A DNA stretch of 64,000 nt from UMGS1696 sp045643285 (GTDB lineage Bacteria; Bacillota; Clostridia; Oscillospirales; CAG-272): assembly GCA_045643285.1 (NCBI GenBank), contig JAZUKN010000101.1:62001-126000 (forward strand). Direction: 5' to 3'. Both the position numbers and the translations under genes were made by a program. Shown here piece by piece: positions 58,436-64,000 of the stretch (the stretch's first letter is position 1; every line of letters begins with the position of its first letter). The notes below the pieces were generated by a model. The model had not been told where the DNA came from and did not search any database. It saw nothing but the letters and a program-made list of their open reading frames with translations.

Positions 58436-59050
58436 ATGCTGACTATCGGAATAGCAGGCGGCACGGGAAGCGGAAAAACCACGCTCACCGATATGATAGC
58501 CGAATCGTTCGCGCCGTATGTGACAGTCCTGCGCCACGACGACTACTATAAAAGCCACGACGATCTGACATACGAGGAGCGAACGCACCTCAATTACGAC
58601 GAGCCGGCGGCATTCGACAACGATCTGTTTGCCGCGCATCTCTCCGAGCTGAAAAACGGCAGAGCCGTCGACTGTCCCGTGTACGACTACACCGTCCACA
58701 ACAGAAGCGACAAGACCGTGCATATCGTGCCGAAAGAGGTCATCGTCGTCGAGGGAATACTGATCTTCACCGATCCGAAGGTGTACGATCAGTTCGACGT
58801 AAAGGTTTTCGTCGACACGGACGCAGATACGCGACTCATCCGCCGTATCAGACGCGACGTAAGCGAACGCGGTAGAACGCTTGAATCGGTGCTGTCGCAG
58901 TTTGAAAACACAGTAAAGCCCATGCACGACAGATACGTTCAGCCGTCCCGCAACGTTGCCGATATAGTGGTACTTGAGGGCGGACACAACACTGTAGCGC
59001 AGGGAATGCTTTACAGCCTTATTGAGAGGCATCTCGAAAAGCACAAATAA
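58436..59050 (+). CDS. udk: Uridine kinase
   Basis: A 204-residue kinase phosphorylating uridine and cytidine. The P-loop is GIAGGTGSGKTT (residues 5-16); LRHDDYYKSHDDL, YDEPAAFDNDLFAAHL and VIVVEGILIF are the substrate and Walker B segments, with RLIRRIRRDVSERGR as the lid. It ends the importer operon, supporting uptake of pyrimidine as well as purine nucleosides. Confidence 0.95.
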   Translation: MLTIGIAGGTGSGKTTLTDMIAESFAPYVTVLRHDDYYKSHDDLTYEERTHLNYDEPAAFDNDLFAAHLSELKNGRAVDCPVYDYTVHNRSDKTVHIVPKEVIVVEGILIFTDPKVYDQFDVKVFVDTDADTRLIRRIRRDVSERGRTLESVLSQFENTVKPMHDRYVQPSRNVADIVVLEGGHNTVAQGMLYSLIERHLEKHK

Positions 59051-59059
59051 TACAAAAAT

Positions 59060-59102
59060 AATCGGTTCAGGGCAATATTAACTGCTCCGGACCGATTTTT
59101 TT
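59060..59102 (+). terminator. Terminator after udk
   Basis: AATCGGT (59060-59066) pairs with ACCGATT (59091-59097), with an inner partly paired loop, followed by TTTTTG. Confidence 0.75.
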
Positions 59103-59119
59103 GTCAATTTTCATTCAAA

Positions 59120-59147
59120 AAGGACTTCGTTTTAACGCGAAGCCCTT
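59120..59147 (-). terminator. Terminator after the binding-lipoprotein gene
   Basis: Minus strand AAGGGCTTCG..CGAAGTCCTT (59147-59120, one G-U), followed by TTTG. Confidence 0.75.
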
Positions 59148-59158
59148 TTTATTTTGAC

Positions 59159-60670
59159 TTATTTAATTTTCTTGTAGAAGCCCTTGAGCTGGACTTTGAT
59201 CGTTTTTATCTTCGATTTAAGACTCGACGCAAGTGTGAACGTGTGCGCGGATGTCTGATCGTTGATTATGTTGTAGATCGGATATCCCCACGGAATATCC
59301 TTTGCCCAGTCGTATTCACGGGAAGCTACTATGTACTTGAGCATATCGCGCGAGCGTTTTTCGCGGATGAGCTGCGTGCCGAGCAGAACTTCGTCGACGG
59401 CTTTGTCGACTGTATCGGTGGAAAAGCCGCCCATAACGTCCATAATCGTGCCGACTTTTGATGTATCCTGTACGGTGATCGGGACGGACAGCGTCGTGCA
59501 CCAGATGCCGTTGACGACGGAAGTATAGTCTTTCTGATCGTCGTTGAGCTTAGGCATCGGGAGAATACCGAAATCGCTTTCCATTTCACGCAGACGGAAG
59601 ATTAGTCCCATTTGGTCGTAGTTGAACAGAACTCTGTCGTCGGTGATAAGGTCGGTCGAGTGGTCGCCTTCGCCGAGAAGCGTCGCCGGACTCATAATGA
59701 TACGCTCGAAGCATTTCTGAACTGCGTTCGAGAAGTGTTCGCTTTCGATGATGACCTGCGGTATTCCGTCCTCGTCAAGCTGTGTCATGTGAACGTCACA
59801 GCCCTCGGTGAAGTGGACGAGCGCGAACTGGTTGTCGTATACTCCCCATGTGTCGTCGCGCGTCATTTTGCCGTCGCCCGTCGTGTCGTCTGCCACAGCT
59901 TCGGCAAGCTCCATCATTCTGTCAACTGTCCATTTGCCGCTTTCGACGAGATCCGCAGGCTCGGTCAGATTGAAGTTTTCGACGAGCTGTTTGTTGTAGA
60001 AGATCACCTCGCTTGCCATTTCATCCATGATCATAAAGTCGCCGAGGATAGTGTAAAGCTGGTTTTTCTTGAAAGTGAACGTGTCGACGTACTGTTTGTC
60101 CCACCATTCGTTTTTCGGGTCGAATGTTTCTATATCGTAAAGATTGTAGAAATATTTTTCCATGGCGAGCGGAAGCGTCTTGAACTGCGGACCGTACATC
60201 ATATCGAAGTCGTCTCCGCCTGCCTTGATCAGTTTTTCGCAGAGGTCTATTGTTTCGTAGTCGTCTCCGCCCCAGAGAGGCTTTATTGTGATGCCCAGTA
60301 GCTCTTCCGTAAGAACATTTCGCTCGAAGACCGAGTGTTTCTGAACGTCCGCGTCGTCCTTTTCATACCATAATTCGCTCGTTTCGTCTGAGATGAAGCG
60401 GAGGTAATGGTCACCCGGGTGCATTCCGAGTATGCGGAACGTGTATCCGTCGAAGTTTGTGCCGGCGTATTTTTCTTTAACGTAAGCCGTCGTATTGTTT
60501 TTCCCTTTTTCTTCAAGATATTTCAGGTACTCTTCATCTTCCGAGCTTTCTTTGTCGTCCGTTGACAAAGGATTATTCTGATCATCCTCATTCGTTTTTT
60601 CTGTTTTCGTACAGGAAACGCATGAGAGAAGAAACAGCACGGCAAGTATCATACATAGTGCTTTTTCCAT
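59159..60670 (-). CDS. Extracellular solute-binding lipoprotein, carbohydrate ABC type
   Basis: A 503-residue lipoprotein with signal MEKALCMILAVLFLLSCVSC (lipobox LLSC or CVSC). The mature chain starts with an acidic, low-complexity linker and continues as a type 2 periplasmic-binding fold: FRILGMHPGDHYLRF, a DFDMMYGPQF segment and DTWGVYDNQF. It resembles family 1 sugar-binding proteins of Clostridia. No permease or ATPase is adjacent, so it is an orphan that may share a distant importer. ATG at 60670 has GGAAAGG upstream and its own promoter, TTGACA-17-TAAAAT. Confidence 0.8.
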   Translation of the reverse strand: MEKALCMILAVLFLLSCVSCTKTEKTNEDDQNNPLSTDDKESSEDEEYLKYLEEKGKNNTTAYVKEKYAGTNFDGYTFRILGMHPGDHYLRFISDETSELWYEKDDADVQKHSVFERNVLTEELLGITIKPLWGGDDYETIDLCEKLIKAGGDDFDMMYGPQFKTLPLAMEKYFYNLYDIETFDPKNEWWDKQYVDTFTFKKNQLYTILGDFMIMDEMASEVIFYNKQLVENFNLTEPADLVESGKWTVDRMMELAEAVADDTTGDGKMTRDDTWGVYDNQFALVHFTEGCDVHMTQLDEDGIPQVIIESEHFSNAVQKCFERIIMSPATLLGEGDHSTDLITDDRVLFNYDQMGLIFRLREMESDFGILPMPKLNDDQKDYTSVVNGIWCTTLSVPITVQDTSKVGTIMDVMGGFSTDTVDKAVDEVLLGTQLIREKRSRDMLKYIVASREYDWAKDIPWGYPIYNIINDQTSAHTFTLASSLKSKIKTIKVQLKGFYKKIK

Positions 60671-60713
60671 AAGAAATGTCCTTTCCTTTGATGAAAAATA
60701 AAAATACAAATCA

Positions 60714-60742
60714 ATTTTACACTAAAAACTAAACATTGTCAA
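60714..60742 (-). promoter_or_regulatory. SigA-type promoter of the binding-lipoprotein gene
   Basis: Minus strand TTGACA (60742-60737), 17 bp, TAAAAT (60719-60714); separates this gene from the glycyl radical enzyme transcript. Confidence 0.78.
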
Positions 60743-60746
60743 ATTC

Positions 60747-62852
60747 TTACTTTTCCTCGCGCTCGATCACCATTTCCTGCCATTCGCGCTCAAGCGTAAC
60801 GAATCGCGCGTTCCAGCCCGAAACACGGACGGACAGCGTTTTGTACTGTTCGGGATCATCCTGCGCGCGCCTCAGTTCTTCAACGTCCGTTATGTCGGTC
60901 TGCATGAAGAATCCGCCGAGCGATACGAACGCACGGTAGAGGGAAACAAGCACGTCGATGCCGTTTTCTCCCGATACGGCGGATGGGTGGAGCTTCAAGT
61001 CGAGCGCCGCGCCGTTCGACTGCTTTTCGAGATCGGCTTTGCAGTACGATTTAATCATCGACGTTGCGCCCTCGGTGTCAGTACCGGGCGTCGGACTTGC
61101 GTTGCCAGATAAGATAGCGTCGGCGCACGTTCCCATGGGGGATGGTGTGCGGTCGTGCATCCATTCGACCTGCCGCCCGAACGTCGATACACCGGGGATA
61201 AACAAGACGGGCGTGTCGTGAGCGTGAGCGAGAACAGTGTCGGCGAACGAATCAAGCACCCACTTCACATAGCTGTCGGCTTCGTCGTCATCGTTGCCGT
61301 AGTAGGTTATCCTGTTCAGCGCGTACTGCCGCACGTCCTCGTAGCCGTTCCAGTTTTCGCACAGCGCGGTCATAAGCCCGTCAAACGAGATGACCTTTTT
61401 CCTGAAACACAGCACGTCTATCGCGTGGAGCGAGTTTCCGACGTCGGGCGCACCTCCGATGTGAGGCGAGATGATGTTGTATCTCGGACCGCCCGTGAGG
61501 TACGAGCGACCGTTCTTCGCGCAGTCTTCTTCAAACAGCGAAACGACCTCGCACGGCGACATTTCGGGATTCCAGATAAACTCGCCGTTTTCGTAGTGAC
61601 CGCGCCATTCTCCGGCGTTGTGCGATGCCATATACGCCATTTTTTCGCTGATTTTTTCGGCGTAAGCCTGTTTTATTTCGTCAATAGAATCAAAGTGGCG
61701 CGGACTGTCCGGAAGTCCCAATACGTCCTTCGTCAGAACGGAATAAGCGTCAAAGGCAAGATAATTGAAGAACGTGTTGCCCGGGACTTGCACTTCCCAG
61801 CATCCGTCGTTCGCAAAACAGCGCGCCTGTGCTGTCGGGATGCCGATTTTTTCAAGCGAGCGGATGATTAGGTCTTCGTTGTAGACCGCCACGATACCGC
61901 CGCCGTAACGGACGACCTCTGCGACACGGCGTAAGAGCTTTTCGTCAGTTTTAGACGATAGCCGCACCGTGACAGGGAAGTCCGATATGCCGGTTTCTTC
62001 AATTATATCAAGCACGAGATACGTTACTTCGTTCGTCACGTCACGTCCGTCTTTGTCGATGCCGCCGAGAACGATGTTCTGATAATGCTGTGCGTCGCCC
62101 GATCCGCGCGGCGTGTTTTCTTCGATCCACTCCGTGCCTTTGATGAAGAAATGTGCGAGAAATTCCCTTGCTTCGTCGAGCGTCAGCGTGCCGTCCGCGA
62201 GGTCTTTTTTGAGGTAACCGCCGAGCATTTCGTCGATGCGCCCGATCCCCGACCAGTTTCCGCAAAGCCGCGTGAATGCGAACGTGAACCAGAGCGACTG
62301 AACGGCTTCGTAAAATGTTCGCGGCGGCTCAAACGGCACGCGCAGGAGTAAGTCGTGGCATACGGGATTCACTTTTTCGCTCTCCGCGAGATACCGCGAA
62401 TGCCAAAGACGAATATTGTCGATTATCTTCAGTAAATATTTGTTGTATTCGTGTTCCGGATGCTTCTTTATCTCATCTTCGATGCCGTTTACGCCGATTT
62501 TAAGTACCCTGTCAAAACCTACAGTCAGGTGGCTGACGGAGCGAAAAACCGCTTTTCCGCCTCGGAATGCCGGTACAACGTGGTCGATCGACGCGCCGAG
62601 CGTTGCAGATCCGACGAGCTTTTCGCCGTCGATCAGCCGCACCGGACAAGAGCGCACGATCTCGGCGATACATTCGGAATACTGCTCATATCCGTTCAGC
62701 AAATCGAAATTTTCGATATGATCGAGGCTGACAAACGGCGTTTTCCTTGCCATTTCGCCGTATTTTCCGTGCATACTTTCGTCGGCAAAGCGGCGCGTTT
62801 CTTCGCTGAGTCTCACCGGACGAGCCTTTTTCGTGACTGAATAGAAGTCCAT
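60747..62852 (-). CDS. Glycyl radical enzyme (pyruvate formate-lyase superfamily), unknown substrate
   Basis: A 701-residue glycyl radical enzyme. The thiyl-radical cysteine is C351 in ANDGCWEVQVPG (family GCxE) and the radical glycine is G679 in RVSGWNARF near the C-terminus; both are intact. W after the glycine and N two positions on replace the usual Y-S/A. The protein is about 100 residues shorter than typical glycerol or choline dehydratases (about 790-850). No radical-SAM activating enzyme is adjacent, so activation must come in trans. trmO ends 53 bp upstream and may be co-transcribed. The reaction cannot be told; dehydratase or C-C lyase are both possible. Confidence 0.85.
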   Translation of the reverse strand: MDFYSVTKKARPVRLSEETRRFADESMHGKYGEMARKTPFVSLDHIENFDLLNGYEQYSECIAEIVRSCPVRLIDGEKLVGSATLGASIDHVVPAFRGGKAVFRSVSHLTVGFDRVLKIGVNGIEDEIKKHPEHEYNKYLLKIIDNIRLWHSRYLAESEKVNPVCHDLLLRVPFEPPRTFYEAVQSLWFTFAFTRLCGNWSGIGRIDEMLGGYLKKDLADGTLTLDEAREFLAHFFIKGTEWIEENTPRGSGDAQHYQNIVLGGIDKDGRDVTNEVTYLVLDIIEETGISDFPVTVRLSSKTDEKLLRRVAEVVRYGGGIVAVYNEDLIIRSLEKIGIPTAQARCFANDGCWEVQVPGNTFFNYLAFDAYSVLTKDVLGLPDSPRHFDSIDEIKQAYAEKISEKMAYMASHNAGEWRGHYENGEFIWNPEMSPCEVVSLFEEDCAKNGRSYLTGGPRYNIISPHIGGAPDVGNSLHAIDVLCFRKKVISFDGLMTALCENWNGYEDVRQYALNRITYYGNDDDEADSYVKWVLDSFADTVLAHAHDTPVLFIPGVSTFGRQVEWMHDRTPSPMGTCADAILSGNASPTPGTDTEGATSMIKSYCKADLEKQSNGAALDLKLHPSAVSGENGIDVLVSLYRAFVSLGGFFMQTDITDVEELRRAQDDPEQYKTLSVRVSGWNARFVTLEREWQEMVIEREEK

Positions 62853-62905
62853 TTTTGCCTCCGTTTCATTCTTATCATACCTTGGCGCGTGGAAGCGATT
62901 TTTCG

Positions 62906-63601
62906 TCAGATTTTTGTCTTTTCCGCGCTTTTCACGGTGAGTGTACCGCTTTCCGATTCTACGGTGAACAGTATCTCAAGCCCGGCGTATGTGAATCCGT
63001 ATTCGCGCCCGTCATTCCTCTGATACTGCGGACGCGGATCTTCTTCGAGCGCACCGATAAGACCTGCGAGCTTATCTTGCGGTATTTTTTCTCTGATTCC
63101 GTCCGCGAAAACTACTGCCAGCCTCTTGCCGTACACCTCCGACGAGAAGCCGCCTTTTGCGTCAGGTACAGCGTCGACGTGCGGCAGATACGGCTTGATA
63201 TCGTATATCGGCGTGGCGTCTGCCATGTCGATTCCAGAAACGGTCAGCCCGTCCGAGTCAACGGAAACGAGCCGTACTACCGACAATCCGAGCGGATTCG
63301 GTCTGTTCGGCGAGCGTGTTGCGAAGACTCCGACACGCGTGTTGCCGCCGAGTCGCGGTGGACGTACCGTCGGAGAAAAGCCGCCGTTTTTTTCTGATGC
63401 AAATCCTTCAGAAAATCCCCACAAAAGCCAGAGATGCGAAAATCCCTCGATGCCGCGCAGAGCGTCCGGCGAGCGGTACTCTTCCTCGAAGATTATCTTT
63501 CCCGTCAGCTCCGGCACGATGAGCGACTGCCGCGGAAGCCCGAATTTTTCGGGAAAATCAGTGTGGATATGTGCAATAGGCTTTAGGTTAAGCGTGTCCA
63601 T
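62906..63601 (-). CDS. trmO: tRNA t6A37 N6-methyltransferase TrmO (TsaA-like)
   Basis: A 231-residue TsaA-like beta-barrel methyltransferase with a C-terminal extension. Hallmarks are PIAHIHTDFPEKFGLPRQ, HLWLLWGFSE, TVRPPRLGGNTRVGVFATRSPNRPNPLGLSVVRL and the domain DATPIYDIKPYLPHVD. GGAGG lies before the ATG at 63601. A promoter TTGAAA-17-TATAAT just upstream excludes the ATG at 63658. It methylates the N6 of t6A37 in threonine tRNA in known members. Confidence 0.92.
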   Translation of the reverse strand: MDTLNLKPIAHIHTDFPEKFGLPRQSLIVPELTGKIIFEEEYRSPDALRGIEGFSHLWLLWGFSEGFASEKNGGFSPTVRPPRLGGNTRVGVFATRSPNRPNPLGLSVVRLVSVDSDGLTVSGIDMADATPIYDIKPYLPHVDAVPDAKGGFSSEVYGKRLAVVFADGIREKIPQDKLAGLIGALEEDPRPQYQRNDGREYGFTYAGLEILFTVESESGTLTVKSAEKTKI

Positions 63602-63629
63602 GCAGTCCTCCGATGTGCGATTTTCTAAT

Positions 63630-63658
63630 ATTATATCACATCCGCTCCCGTTTTTCAA
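63630..63658 (-). promoter_or_regulatory. SigA-type promoter of trmO
   Basis: Minus strand TTGAAA (63658-63653), 17 bp, TATAAT (63635-63630), 28 bp ahead of the start codon. Confidence 0.8.
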
Positions 63659-63740
63659 CTTTGCCGGCGCTCTTTATTAAACCCGTGGGAAAATGATGTC
63701 ATTCACGCGCGAATTAAGTATGATATTATACTCACGGGGC

Positions 63741-63776
63741 AGGTGCGGAGGTAGTCCGCGATATTGCGCCGCACCT
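63741..63776 (+). promoter_or_regulatory. Leader hairpin ahead of the last gene
   Basis: AGGTGCGG (63741-63748) pairs with CCGCACCT (63769-63776) over a 20-nt loop. There is no T-run, so it is not a clear terminator; it would lie in the 5' leader of the last gene. Confidence 0.45.
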
Positions 63777-63816
63777 TTCCCGAATAAAATCCGAATGAAA
63801 AAATGCGGAGGTATAT

Positions 63817-64000
63817 ATGACAGAATACATAAAAATCTTAAATAGCAAATCCGCAGGGGAAAAAGTTATCTCACTCGGCAAACAGCACGAGAACGGCGCA
63901 ACGGAGATCGTGTTCGACATTTCGGAGTGGGAAAAGGAATACGGCGGCGACGGCTTCATGTCGCTGTACGTTAAACGTAATGGCGACAGTTCCGCTTATC
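63817..64000 (+). CDS. Unknown protein, 3' end cut by window
   Basis: The first 61 codons of a gene starting at ATG 63817 (GGAGGTATAT upstream). The visible part reads MTEYIKILNSKSAGEKVISL, then an acidic beta-rich segment with FDISEWEKEYGGDGF and LYVKRNGDSSAY. No domain can be named from this fragment. The style (strand-rich, GDSSAYP-like end) recalls structural or adhesion-type proteins of phage and Clostridia, but that is only an impression. Confidence 0.6.
   Translation, partial: MTEYIKILNSKSAGEKVISLGKQHENGATEIVFDISEWEKEYGGDGFMSLYVKRNGDSSAY

Noticed and set aside
63817..64000. Start of a prophage
   Set aside because: The last 61 codons have a structural-protein feel, but no phage gene or attachment site is visible in the window, so I leave it as unknown.

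Overview
The window looks like a chromosomal segment of a spore-forming, anaerobic member of the Clostridia (Bacillota), probably an uncultured gut-type Clostridiales/Oscillospirales lineage. The evidence is a complete spoIIA operon (spoIIAA-spoIIAB-sigF), dipicolinate synthase dpaA/dpaB, a glycyl radical enzyme, a small 2[4Fe-4S] ferredoxin, a pyrophosphate-type phosphofructokinase, eukaryotic-like NADP isocitrate dehydrogenase, and many TTGACA-17-TATAAT promoters with GGAGG ribosome sites. No phage, plasmid or transposase gene is evident, except that the cut-off last gene (63817 onward) is unidentified.

Layout. 1-5.6 kb: PHP phosphoesterase and ECF transporter S component (+) converging on an acn-icd-phospholipase C-like operon (-). 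6.1-13.0 kb: AbrB regulator plus ABC exporter, a VanY-type carboxypeptidase, HtrA protease and a two-component system. 13.1-20 kb: a DUF4091 protein, a tiny zinc-ribbon membrane protein, rpsO-pnp and a Gfo/Idh/MocA oxidoreductase, all on the minus strand. 20-35 kb: ftsK, tmk, holB, yaaT, ferredoxin, trmN6, rsmI, nagA, metG, tatD. This follows the classic Bacillus tmk-holB-yaaT-yabB-yabC-metS-yabD order, with a minus-strand sporulation block (dpaAB, a YpeB-like protein, DUF1540) between tmk and holB. 35.5-40.9 kb: tRNA-Gln, pfp, the spoIIA operon, an XRE/TM2 two-gene cassette and serS. 41.7-48.3 kb: birA, pgk, tpiA, a histidinol-phosphatase and two tandem SGNH hydrolases. 48.8-59 kb: a second MocA oxidoreductase, then a nucleoside salvage region (tdk, CPBP protease, deoC, deoD, BMP-type nucleoside ABC importer, udk) that imports and processes nucleosides. 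59-64 kb: an orphan sugar-type binding lipoprotein, a glycyl radical enzyme, trmO and a cut-off unknown gene.

The most unusual content is in the spacers. Three repeat classes recur. (i) 230-500-bp multi-hairpin elements lie at 1-380, 5684-6090, 41020-41246 (inverted), 41338-41746 and 48259-48750. (ii) Linker-hairpin arrays are tandem 7-8-nt constant linkers separated by different 11-16-nt palindromes with a conserved three-base loop (mostly TTC, TCC or TGC). Each array has its own linker: AGTGAAGT at 28.9 kb, GTGAAAT at 38.7 and 39.5 kb, ATGATAT at 48.8 kb. (iii) A 119-bp element has 11-bp terminal inverted repeats (13105-13223), and its two halves flank the DUF4091 gene. The GTGAAAT arrays stand as inverted flanks around an XRE regulator/TM2 membrane protein pair, which also has a divergent promoter with a large inverted-repeat operator candidate. 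I consider these arrays and the cassette between them the best candidates for something undescribed. All functional calls here come from reading motifs and context; no database search was possible.
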